Assembly (NCBI GenBank): GCA_963565915.1
Contig: OY751489.1
Span: forward strand, 3,844,001-3,908,000
Length of the DNA stretch: 64,000 bases
Direction of reading: 5' to 3'
Source of the DNA: Entoloma clypeatum
Lineage: Eukaryota > Basidiomycota > Agaricomycetes > Agaricales > Entolomataceae
The notes under the pieces are model-generated. The model made no database searches. It had not been told where the DNA came from and worked only from the letters and a program-made list of their open reading frames with translations. Positions 1 through 9,470 of the stretch are shown piece after piece. Every line of letters begins with the position of its first letter. The first letter of the stretch is position 1. The position numbers and the translations under genes were made by a program.

Positions 1-1596
1 ATTTCCTCCCTGAGTTCCTGACTTTTCGGAACATAAACCTTTCCTCTATGTAACCAGAGTCCCTGCTCTTCATGCCATTCATCTGCGCGCAATGTTTTGG
101 TATTTGTTTTCTTTAACTCTTCTACTGCTTTCAACACTTGTTCGTCAAATTCCTTGGCATCCCTGATGCGTTTTAATAGTTTACTTTCTTCTCCATCAAT
201 AAGTATGTGACCTCGATCCATTGCTCGCAAGTGGAAGTATTCCGGTTTTAATAATGTTACGTCTTCGTTGTCATTTTCCACCCCCTTTCTATGATCGACC
301 CTTCTCGAAAGAGCGTCCGCCTTTCCCATTGAGGTGCCAGCTTTGTGTATTAATTTAAAGTTGAAGCGTGTTAGATACAACGCCCAGCGTGCTTGTCTGC
401 GATTAAGCTTTCGTCCCTGCATGAAGTACTCGAGGTTTTTATGATCGGTCCAGATCTCGACCTCATGTTTGGCTCCTTCAAGGTGGTGTCTCCATGCTTC
501 CAGCGCTCGAATTATGCCCAGCATTTCTTTATCGTGTACGTCGTAATTTCATATATCCTTTGCGTAATTGATCGTTTACAAATTCGGATACTTCTTTCCT
601 TTCATCCGGTGACAGGGGATAGACTTTGGCCTTCTTTGGTACGAAATCCGGTTTTAAGTCTATAGCGTGGTCCCATGGTTTCCTGACTGGTAATCTCTCC
701 GATGCTTTCTTTTCAAAGACTGATAGATATTTGTGATATTTCCGGGGGACAACCTGTTCTGCCGGTACTTCATCTGAGGGTTCTCCTTTAGCTGCCCTGA
801 GCGTGTGGATTACTTCCTCCTCCATTTCTTCCTCATTTCCTTCTACTACTTCTTCCATTCTTCCGCCCCATCTGGTTCTTGCAGTTTTATTTAAATAACG
901 TGTTCGACGCATGCCACATTCTTCTGGACATCTTGATAGTTTAATTTCCGCCTTTTCCCAATCGATTTCTGGATTATGGCGTTTCAGCCAGGTATGTCCA
1001 ACAATAATTTTAGCTTTCCCTAGGTTGCATGCCTCAAACACGGCTATCTCCACATGTCCTTTATACCGCATAGCCATGACTGCTTCATGCGTGATCGAAC
1101 CTCCTTGGTTAAGCGTGCCATCAACGTTGTAGACCCGAATGGGGAAAGGTAGTTCCCTTAATTTAATGTTGTTCCTTTTGGCGAAGTCCAGATCTATGAA
1201 CATCCCTGTCGCCCCTGAGTCTAATAATGCTTCAACATCAAAGGTGCGTTTGTCCTGCAACGTTTCCAGCGTGATTTTCATCATAAGCTCCTTTTCCAAA
1301 GAAGCGGATCGAATAAAAGATGGTTCCCCCATAGAGTCCGTTTGCCTAGTTAAGTTATCTGATTCTTTGCAACAGGGAATTAAGCATTCATCCGTAGGGG
1401 ACGAACCAAGCCTCGTTTCTGAGGGCTCCCCAATGATATAGTTTACAAGTGTATCTAAGTCCGATTCATCTTTTTTTGGTTTTTCTTTCCTACTAGGTTT
1501 CTCTAATAGTATTTTATTGTACGTAACTGCAGCATCCGTAAGTTTCTGAAACCAAGATTTTACAATGTCCTTATGTACGTAAGAGTCTATAGGCAA
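1..1596 (-). pseudogene. pol: Gypsy-1 Pol: protease, RT deleted, RNase H
   Basis: The N-terminal part contains an aspartic protease with the D-S-G-A catalytic motif (about residue 126) and the linker normally leading into reverse transcriptase (ending DQLRKGY). At about 545 the frame jumps straight to RNase H sequence (YDVHDKEMLG, later TDHKNLEYF), which continues open in a shifted frame to the window edge, where the integrase begins (VPKSQELREE). The whole reverse transcriptase, including any YxDD box, is missing, and the junction also breaks the frame. This is a non-autonomous deletion derivative. The first ATG at 1596 follows an open stretch that overlaps the gag end. Confidence 0.85.
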
Positions 1597-1631
1597 ACAT
1601 TCATATCGATTTGTCAGAGCCAGCGGGGGAT

Positions 1632-2753
1632 TTACTGGTTGACGTTCACAAAACCCTGCTGCCCAGCAGCTTGTCCATTGTTCTGACCATTGGGATTCGG
1701 CGCAGGCGCGCCAATCACACCCCTTGGTCCATTTGCGGCTTGTCGTGCTTGACGCCTTGCCGTGATTTGTCGTAAGATTTCTTCTTCCTCATGTTCGTCG
1801 ATTTGTTCAATCACAGCCGCTCGCACCTTGCGTTGTGGCCGTCTGCATTCCCGGGCGAAATGCCCCTGTCCTCCGCAATTGTAACAATTACCAGGCGCTC
1901 GGCGCTGGTTTCTATCGACCTCCATAGCATTGGGATCTCGGCGTCCCTGACCTTGCTGTCCGTTTTGCTGCGGGGCTCGGTACCCCCCGTACTGTTGTTG
2001 TCCGAATGGTCGCTGCTGATTCTGCTGGTTTGCGGGCCGATTGCCCCAACCGGTTCTCTGCTGTCCAAAATTGTTGCCGGTCCTCATGCCCGGTCTTGCC
2101 GCGTAAGTTTCCTCTGCTCTTCCGATCGCTAAAATTTCCTCACACGTGTCTTGCACGGTGGTCTGTCGTCTTCCCTGCTGGAACATTTGTTGTATGATCG
2201 AATCCTTGGTGTTCCTTTCTAGCAGAGATATCCCATGCATTTCCTCAATTTGGCCTTTGATGACCAACGTTCCAAATTGTGTAATAAAATCGTCCACCCG
2301 CATGTTTCCTTGTTTAAAGGTTTCGATTTTGGCACGTGCCCATTCTATTTCTGTTGCTGATTGGAATCTTGATGTCACCTCTCTCATTAATTGCTGGAAC
2401 GTGGGCCATTGTTCTGATTCCATGCACTGCCTCAAGCGTGTTTCCCCATAGGTGCCGGCGGTAGCGCCTTCCAGGCGAGACCATACTGCAATGCAAATTT
2501 CTTCCTGTCCTTGGAACAGGTCCCGATTGACCCTGATCCATGCCAGCATCTTTGTCCACCATACTCCGAACGTTGCCTTGGCCCCATTGTACCTGCCGGG
2601 GTCTGCAGCGATTTCTAGTCGTCTTCCATTGGGACGCGGGGCGGCGGGATTATGAGCGGGAGGAGGGAGAGGGGGATTGGGAAGGGGATTGTCGAACTCG
2701 TCGTCGTTGTTGTCACTTAAGCGAAAAAGAAAACCTAAAAAAAGAAAACCCAA
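1632..2753 (-). CDS. gag: Gypsy-1 Gag (capsid/nucleocapsid)
   Basis: 373-residue structural polyprotein of the retrotransposon. A proline-rich N-terminus is followed by a retrotransposon gag domain (about residues 60-190, with a WWTKMLAWI segment) and a Gln/Asn-rich stretch. One CCHC zinc knuckle follows (C-Y-N-C-x4-H-x4-C, near residue 295), then a Gln-rich tail. It would package element RNA in cytoplasmic particles. The first ATG is used here; the N-terminal 12 residues are unusually Phe-rich and the true start may be further in. The protease/pol frame lies -1 relative to gag and stays open past the gag stop, so a -1 frameshift could join them. Confidence 0.85.
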   Translation of the reverse strand: MGFLFLGFLFRLSDNNDDEFDNPLPNPPLPPPAHNPAAPRPNGRRLEIAADPGRYNGAKATFGVWWTKMLAWIRVNRDLFQGQEEICIAVWSRLEGATAGTYGETRLRQCMESEQWPTFQQLMREVTSRFQSATEIEWARAKIETFKQGNMRVDDFITQFGTLVIKGQIEEMHGISLLERNTKDSIIQQMFQQGRRQTTVQDTCEEILAIGRAEETYAARPGMRTGNNFGQQRTGWGNRPANQQNQQRPFGQQQYGGYRAPQQNGQQGQGRRDPNAMEVDRNQRRAPGNCYNCGGQGHFARECRRPQRKVRAAVIEQIDEHEEEEILRQITARRQARQAANGPRGVIGAPAPNPNGQNNGQAAGQQGFVNVNQ

Positions 2754-3209
2754 AGAACGATCTGTTTACCCAGGCAGCCGAAATGCCCGAATGAAGGAAG
2801 ATCTGGGAAAAATGAAAACCACGCGGTCAACACCCCTACGCGCGCTGGTTCTGTCGAATCCGGGAAAAGATCGGGGGTTGGAACACCTTTTGAGAACTAA
2901 ACGTGCGCGACCTTCTTTTCCAAGTCGCCACACGCGCCAGCAGCTTTCCCGAAGGTCAGTTGCGTCGGCCTTTGGTCACCTCGACACGGGACGGGCTCAA
3001 CGTTTCCCTGTGTGTCTCGAACGGCAACGCTAGTTATAGTGGGTGCACCAAGCGTTTCTCTTCTTATCCCTGAAGTCCGGGAGGTCCCCCTTAACGCTAG
3101 GGTCCGCGTGTAATGGCGAGGTGTGGCTTTTAACGCAAAAGCACGAAACGGCGGGGATAGTGATGGTGATGTGGGAAGTGTGTGTGTTTGGGCGGGCGAT
3201 GATGATAAG

Positions 3210-3219
3210 AGCTTGTTCT
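3210..3219 (-). promoter_or_regulatory. Predicted self-complementary primer-binding site of gypsy-1
   Basis: On the element strand, two nucleotides after the LTR end, the sequence is AGAACAAGCT. It is the exact reverse complement of AGCTTGTTCT at 3328-3337, where the transcript should start (33 nt from the TATA box). This is the arrangement of Tf1/sushi retrotransposons, which prime minus-strand DNA from the folded-back 5' end of their own RNA. The use of the site is inferred; only the complementarity is seen. Confidence 0.65.
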
Positions 3220-3221
3220 TC

Positions 3222-3509
3222 TGTTGAGGCGACGCTAAGTCAAACGACGTCGCGAGCCCAAACTTAAGAACGAAGTGGAAAATGTGAAGTGAACTGGATT
3301 GCCCAGAGACCCAGCGGGAATCTCAAGAGAACAAGCTATCGAATACAAGTGAAAGTACTCTACTTATATATGTAAATTCCATGAGGCTGCGTTGTGGCAG
3401 CGTCATGCTGCGTGATAATAATAAGATGTCCTCATGTGCGATATGATGTAGATAAGATAAGATCGAGATAAGATAAGATAAAGTGAAAAGTGAAAATACG
3501 ATCATAACA
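3222..3509 (-). repeat. 5' LTR of gypsy-1
   Basis: On the element strand the repeat begins TGTTATGATCG and ends CCTCAACA (288 bp, TG..CA). A TATA box (TATATAAG) starts at 3370. The sequence predicted to start the transcript, 33 nt further on at 3337, is AGCTTGTTCT, which is complementary to the segment just past the LTR end. The right boundary is fixed by loss of the copia-1 reading frame. The left boundary is inferred from the CA end and the adjoining primer site. Confidence 0.8.
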
Positions 3510-6500
3510 CCTGCAAGCTTAAGGAAATATCCCGATTGGGACTTTCTATCAGATGGGTCTGACGCCCAGTCTGAATCTGTCCATGCTTCAAAGGAAGCTT
3601 TGGATCGACCATCATAGATTATAGAATAGTCTTGAGTACCGACAAGATATCTTATAATCCGTAGAGCGTATTTCTCATGCTCTTTGGAAGGGTTTGCAGA
3701 CATTTGCGACATTTTTGCAACTGCAAAAGCAATGTCCGGTCTCGTTCCAATGGACAAGTACAACAACGATCCAATGATCATTTGGTACCTTGTTTTGAGT
3801 GTGGGATCCACCTCCCCCTCATTTGGTGCAGGGTAATAACCCTTTGGGAGTGGAGTGTCAGCAGCCTTTGCATTTTCTAAGCCAAAGCGCTTAATGATCT
3901 TCTTCAGGTATTCTGACTGATCGATTGTTACGATCTGCTTTTCTGAATCTTGTCGTATTCTCATACGCAAGAATTCTTTAGCAATACCAAGATCACGACT
4001 TTCCCATTTATTTTTAAAGTCAGATTTTATCTTGCGAACAAGATCTGGGTTTGATCCCATGAACAGGCCGTCATCAACATAGATCAAAGCGATTATCAAA
4101 TCACCTGATTGTTTGTTGTGGTAAACAAAGACGCCTGAGTCAGTTCTACATTGAGTAAAACCTAGCGTCTCCATTGATGCATTGAGCGCGATCCACCACG
4201 CTCTCGCAGCCTGTTTTAGGCCATAGAGTGCTTTTAATAAACGGATGACCTTCCGTTCTTGGCCTTTGACAACAAAGCCTTCGGGTTGATTCATATAGAT
4301 TTCCTCATCGAGCTCTCCATAGAGAAAAGCTGATTTGACATCTACTCCTTCAATCACCCATCCTTCAAGCGCAGCTACGGCGAAGAGGATTCGGATAGTC
4401 TCGAAACGTATCACAGGTGAGAAGATCTCATCAAAATCGATACCCTCGATCTGTGAGAAACCCTTGGCAACGAGTCGTGCCTTCTTTCGTCCGTCAGTTT
4501 TGATGTCGAATACCCATCGATTTCTGATGGTTTTACGACCTTTAGGCAGGTCAACCAACTTAAAGACATTGCGCTTCCGGAGGGCTTCTAATTCCTCATG
4601 GCATGCTGCTTTCCATTCAAGCTTTTCCTTTTCAGGTAGCTTATTTATGTCCTTCATTTGCCAAGACTTTGGGTCTTGTGGAATTTCGTCATATGCAGGG
4701 ATTGCTTTAGATAGCAAGTGTGCAAGCATTTGTGACTGTCCTCCCCCTTCCCTAATATAGAGTAATTCCTCCATATCTATATCCAGATTCGGATTGGAAT
4801 TGTTCTGATACATCTGAGGATCAGCGGAGCTAGTTGATGGAACAGCGCCAGATTGCTGGGGTCTGGTCTCCGATCGGGGATTATAGGTGTATCGCCGTGA
4901 ATCCTCCTGAACGGTTCTGCTCCAATCACGCTGATTTTGACGCAAGGCCTCAGCCGGGTCATTCCCGTAAACATTTCCAGGACGCTGGGGTATAACCCGA
5001 GTACAACGAGGATGATCAGTCTGGACGATAATCGCCTGGTAAGGTACGATCATCGTTTGGTGCATCTGTGTGCACACGTTTCCCTGGATTGCGAGTCCGG
5101 GGAACCCACTGCTGATTCTCAGCGGTGTCCTGTCTGTTCGTTCCATCAGAAGTCTGATTGGAACCTTCGGGAAGCTGACCAGTTTGGTCGCTATTTGTAT
5201 CAGGGAGGTTATGATTGTCATCATGGGTTCCTGGATTAGACGGGTAATGTGAACTGCCAGGACCATGTGCATCATTGTCTTCCGAATGGAAATTGTCGGT
5301 TGGTAAATTAGACGGGCCATCATGTCCATTTACATCATCGTTTCCCATATCGTCTGATGTTGGATCATGGTATTGTGTTATCGAAGGTATTTTGTTCATT
5401 GTAGAACATTTTGGGAACAGCTGTTCATCAAACATTGCTGTGACACCTATGAAGACTACGTTGTTTGGTATCCGCATAAACCGGTAACCTTTAGTTCCAG
5501 TTTTAAATCCGATGAAGATCATCAGCTCGGATTTAGCGGTGGTAGTACGAATTTCTTTTGGAAGAAAGACGTAAGCACCACATCCAAAAACGTGTAGGTT
5601 CGACACATCAGGCTTTTCCTTTTTAAGGGACTCATACGGAGTAAGCCATCCATGTCTTTTCAATGGAGTTCGGTTATACAAGTGAAGTGCATGTTCTACC
5701 GCAAATTGAATCCATATTTCGGGTAGGCAAGCATCATGCAACATAGCAAGTGCTTTATCCATTAAAGTTCTGTTAAAACGTTCCGCTCGACCGTTTTGTT
5801 GTGGCTGATGCGGCACAGTAACTTCACCCTGGATTCCCATCTCACGCATATCTGCTTGGAAAGGGACAAACTCACCGCCGCCATCAAAACGCCAAGTTTT
5901 AATTGTCGTATTGAATTGGTTTTTAACCATGGCATTAAAATCATGAAGTGCAGAGTGTGCATCGGATTTTAGTCTCAATAAAGAGATCCAGGCGTGTGAC
6001 GTGTAGTCATCAACAAAGCTGATATAATAATTATATTTGCTATAAGTCGCCTTCTTGAATTGCTTTAAATCCGAATGGATTAGCTCAAGAGGTGCTTTAG
6101 CGCGTGTCTGAGATGGTGGGAAAGATTTCGAAGGCATCTTTCCAAGAGCGCATCCTTTGCAGGGTCGCTCAGTGGACGGTTTGTCCACTCCATTGAAACC
6201 TCTGACATGTTTAGAAGCATGTCGTAGTACTTCATGTGAAGGGTGTCCGAATCGCTTGTGCCAGGTGTCATAATCAACAGATTGTGAGACACTAAGACTA
6301 ACCAAGTGTATTCGTTCCTCTTTAATGATCGTGGCATTTAGCCAATAAATCGATTCATTTGCCTTATGAGGATAACACATAAACAAAGGAAGACCTGAAT
6401 TGGTCTTTAGCGCGATCGAACCAAATCGTCCGCTAATTTCATTTCCTTGTTTAAGAATCTCGCCTACAGATAAAAGACGAACGTCTAAATCTGGTATGTA

Positions 6501-8264
6501 ATAAACGGGTGATAGACGAGTTATTTTATTTTGTTCTCGCCCATTTTTCTTGATGGTGTGATTAATCAACACCGTTCCTTGTCCAAGGATCTGAATAGTG
6601 TGACCTTTCTGTGCAATTTGCACAGATTGACGATCTTTCAGTGGGGTATACTCTATGAAATCATTGATATCATAAGTAAAGTGCAATGATGCACCTGAAT
6701 CAAGAATCCAATTGGATTGATTCTGTTTCTTACATTCAGCACAATTCGCATAATGAGAATTTATTTGCGCTATAAGCGCATGTACAGCAGGTGATATAAA
6801 TACATTGGACCGCCGTCCATTCACTCGTCTCCAAAGAGGCTTCTGTGAAGTATTTGTCAACTGCGTTGTACGTGCTGTCGAATGTGAAACATACCCCATG
6901 TCGTCGTTGTTTCCATCACCATGGGAAACTTCATACTCCATATAGTCGTTGACGTATCCTTCATCGTAATAGCCCCTTATGGTGGGGGCTATGTCTTCTG
7001 TCTCCATCTCATCGGCCCAGCTGATTCTACTCGGTGTCTCTTCGAAAACCGGAATGCGATGATTCCGGGGGTCCATTGTCGGAGGCGCTGAGAGCGGCCT
7101 TGACGTTGCAGCTTCATTGCGTTGAAGTGCGGGGACCTCGACGAGGCGAGTTAGATTCTGAGCTGTTGGAGGGACACCAATGCTGTTAGCCAGTGTGCGT
7201 GCTCCATCCAGGTCCGTGAAAGGGCCTGGGCCAGGAATATTACCGATCGCAAGCGATTGGTTGTTCCTAATCCTCCAGTCGGTGGATGATGAGGGGTGCG
7301 GAGTGAAGATAGACCCATTTCCGTAAATGACTGTGCTGGGTAAGGTCTGGATTGGGAGCTGCCCATCAGGGGCGCTATCCATGGCAGAGGAGGCAAAATG
7401 CGCCTTCTCTTTACCTTTCCAGGGTCCTTTGCCCTTGGTCTTCCCGGCGGAAGTTCCACGTCCCTTGCCTTTCCAGGGCTTGGAGTGCTGATGCGAATGC
7501 TGCTGGTTAGCAGCCGGTCCTTCCGAAGATCCCTGAGAGGGTCCAGTGTGAGGCTGGTACTTCGGGGGGTTGGGACGAGCGTGTTTTACCGCAGAGATTT
7601 TGTTCGCGTGAGTGCCTCCTTGGGACTGTGGAGCGTGCGGGTTTTTACGGAAGTATTCTGAGCGTACTTGCTCGATTACCTTCCCGATTTCGAGTACTGT
7701 GGACTGATTGCCGCCAGGCGCCACATAGTGCACCGCATCAAAGAGGATGCTGTGTACTAGACCATCATAGCCCTGAGGCAGTCCATTCAGGATCATCATG
7801 ATCCGGACGAACTTGGGGATATCTATGTGGTTGTGCTCGAGTCGCTGAAATAGGGTCTGCATCTTATCGATGCCAGATAAAGGATCGGCAGGAGAAAGAG
7901 AGGTGCGGAGGAGTTGCTGAAAATCAGCAAAGACGGTGGACGGGCCGACCGTGGACAGTTTCGTGGCGATCAGGTCCCACATCTCCTTGGAGGTTTTAGC
8001 TCCCTTGATGTGATGGACGAGAGAGTCCGAAATGGACATCTGGATTAGGCCTTGGGCCTGATCGTCCTGTTCATGCCAAGTGTTTAACTTGTCTTGGAAA
8101 TCTGTCTCTTTAGGATCACCCGGGATTTTCTTATCGCCGGTGACGATCCTCCACACTTTAGCAGCCTTCAAGTAGGCGCTCATCTTCTCCTGATAGATGG
8201 AGAAGTTTGTGGTGGTGAGCTTGGGAACGGAGGAAGCGAGGTCGAGTTTTGAGTTTGAAGACAT
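3510..8264 (-). pseudogene. gag-pol: Copia-1 Gag-Pol polyprotein, frameshifted and truncated
   Basis: Starts MSSNSKLDL; an in-frame ATG 33 bp upstream is less likely. Domains in order: copia gag (UBN2-like); a basic Lys/Gly tract in place of a CCHC knuckle; aspartic protease ILDSGASLHF; GAG-pre-integrase with HKRFGHP; integrase core (HSDLKQ, RFDGGGEF, QNGRAER); an acidic linker; reverse transcriptase with intact motif A (VDVKSAFLYG) and the YVDD box; RNase H up to SQSGYFLKLAG. A one-base frameshift lies near 5016-5025 in the linker. The gene ends at 3510 where gypsy-1 is inserted, so the C-terminal RNase H part is off the window. Residues after KLAG are LTR read-through, not protein. Confidence 0.9.
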
Positions 8265-8353
8265 GATGATGCTGCGAAACATAAATAGAATCAGCATATG
8301 AAATATCGAAAAAGCGCATCAGAAAATAAATAGACGAGCTGCCTTGTCGATCA

Positions 8354-9190
8354 TCATTCTTCGTTCTCTGTTTGGTCTAGTGGTAGCATATGAAATGCCA
8401 TCACTAGTTCTACCCAATCGTCATGTGCGCCCTGAGTGCTGTGTTGCCCACAGGTGCAAGATCCTCCCTGAATAGGGAGCATGACTTCATTCGCTCTGTT
8501 CGCCGCCTCAATTAAGGGGTCATTATCCGGCAACCGAATTTGTCGGGCCGGAGGCGAAAGAGGAGGTGCTCCGTGTGCTTCAGGGATGGTCCCATCATCA
8601 ACATACACGGGCGGAGGATCCGTGGGATCTCCATCTTGGGTAAGTACCGCAACAGGTACCTCAGTACGGCGATTACGCTGTCTGCGGTTTTGAACTCGAG
8701 TCCTGGCTGATCCTGCATCACACGTAGTACACGAGTAGTCAAAGGTGGTGTTGTCTATGCAATGCCTCGGGCAATGCTGACTGTCAACAACAAGTTGTCG
8801 ACACACCCCACATCGTGCAACGATGCGTCCATTGTCGTCAAGACCCGAAGGGACTGAGCCCTGTGCCGTTGGCACCATATGGACTTGCTCTCGTGATACA
8901 ATCATTGTAACAGGGATTCTCTCAAGCAATCGATCAAGAATGGCCCATTGAAAGGTACATTCAATACCTCGAATGCTGCGAGGTTCACCGTCGAGGGAAC
9001 CGTCGAGCTCGATGTATTCGATGCTGAGGAAACCAGTCTCCAGGCTAGCATACAAAGCGGATGCTGCCAATAGTAGCGCAAAAGCTAAGATGCTTAGAGC
9101 ATGCGGCGCTAGGGCCGGGGCCCATAACCTAATGATGTAACCGACATAGGCAGCCCAAAGGGCGCTCAAGACGTAGCGGTACGAAGGCAT
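8354..9190 (-). CDS. Unrecognised membrane/cysteine-cluster protein in copia-1 leader
   Basis: 278-codon ORF lying between the copia-1 LTR and gag. Its ATG is the first one downstream of the predicted transcript start, and the first residues are encoded by the LTR and the primer site itself. Residues about 5-50 are strongly hydrophobic (two possible membrane segments). A cysteine cluster follows near residues 125-160 (C-x2-C, H-C, C-x2-C), then a basic RxxR segment, an acidic proline-rich region and a final C-x-C-x-H motif. No family is recognised. An extra ORF 5' of gag is unusual for copia elements. It could be a captured host fragment; a chance ORF of this length is unlikely but possible. 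Confidence 0.5.
   Translation of the reverse strand: MPSYRYVLSALWAAYVGYIIRLWAPALAPHALSILAFALLLAASALYASLETGFLSIEYIELDGSLDGEPRSIRGIECTFQWAILDRLLERIPVTMIVSREQVHMVPTAQGSVPSGLDDNGRIVARCGVCRQLVVDSQHCPRHCIDNTTFDYSCTTCDAGSARTRVQNRRQRNRRTEVPVAVLTQDGDPTDPPPVYVDDGTIPEAHGAPPLSPPARQIRLPDNDPLIEAANRANEVMLPIQGGSCTCGQHSTQGAHDDWVELVMAFHMLPLDQTENEE
9117..9129 (-). promoter_or_regulatory. Copia-1 primer-binding site matching initiator tRNA-Met anticodon region
   Basis: On the element strand GGTTATGGGCCCC, identical to the segment next to the copia-2 5' LTR. It is complementary to GGGCCCAUAACC, the anticodon stem-loop of eukaryotic initiator tRNA-Met. Drosophila copia is known to prime from a half-molecule of that tRNA, cut in this region. 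The match is seen; use as a primer site is inferred. Confidence 0.7.
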
Positions 9191-9470
9191 ATGGAAGCTA
9201 GACTAACCTGGTTAAGAGACGTTAGTGGAATCAAGAAGCTAACTAGCTGCAACGTCTCAGAGAACTGGGTGTTCAAGAGTTAGGATTTACCGTACTAAAT
9301 ACATGGGTATTTATACTAATCCAATATGTGCACGGACCATTGTACAAACAATACATAAACAAGTCATGCGTCCGTGGTTATACCATAAACTCACATATAT
9401 GGTAATAGTGACTTATAGTCACTTCCTGTGACAAGCACATGGTGCGACATATCTGGCGATATGTTCAACA
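9133..9470 (-). repeat. 5' LTR of copia-1
   Basis: Starts TGTTGAACAT at the break in gypsy-2 and is taken to end ...ACATCA, three nucleotides before the primer site. A TATA box (AGTATAAATACC) lies at about 9305-9316. The left limit rests on the primer-site position and a CA end, because no second LTR is in the window to confirm it. Confidence 0.7.

Larger units (their letters stand above)
1..3509 (-). mobile_element. Ty3/gypsy element gypsy-1, 5' part, inserted in copia-1
   Basis: Gypsy-type LTR retrotransposon read right to left: 5' LTR (3222-3509), primer site, 430-bp leader, gag, protease, then RNase H, with the integrase cut off by the window edge. It interrupts the RNase H coding region of copia-1: the copia frame runs to 3510 and then reads into this LTR. 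The 5 bp next to the LTR start on the element strand are GCAGG, the expected target duplication; the partner lies outside the window. The reverse transcriptase domain has been deleted near 545, so the copy is defective. Confidence 0.9.
3510..9470 (-). mobile_element. Ty1/copia element copia-1 (5' LTR to RNase H)
   Basis: A copia-type LTR element inserted in the pol gene of gypsy-2 and later split by gypsy-1. Order on the element strand: 5' LTR 9470-9133, initiator-tRNA type primer site, 850-bp leader containing a 278-codon ORF, gag-pol 8264-3510. The gypsy-2 reading frame (PPDP) stops exactly where the LTR starts with TGTTGAACAT. Adjacent 5 bp on the element strand are CCCAC; the other side is off the window. 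The leader is far longer than the roughly 340 bp of copia-2. Confidence 0.9.

Noticed and set aside
3323..3509. C-terminal tail of copia-1 pol after KLAG as protein sequence
   Set aside because: It is the gypsy-1 LTR read in frame, not part of RNase H.
8368..8390. tRNA-like A box (TGGTCTAGTGG) resembling the start of tRNA-Glu/Gly, possibly a SINE promoter
   Set aside because: No B box at the right distance, no cloverleaf, and the sequence lies inside the copia-1 leader ORF; a chance match.
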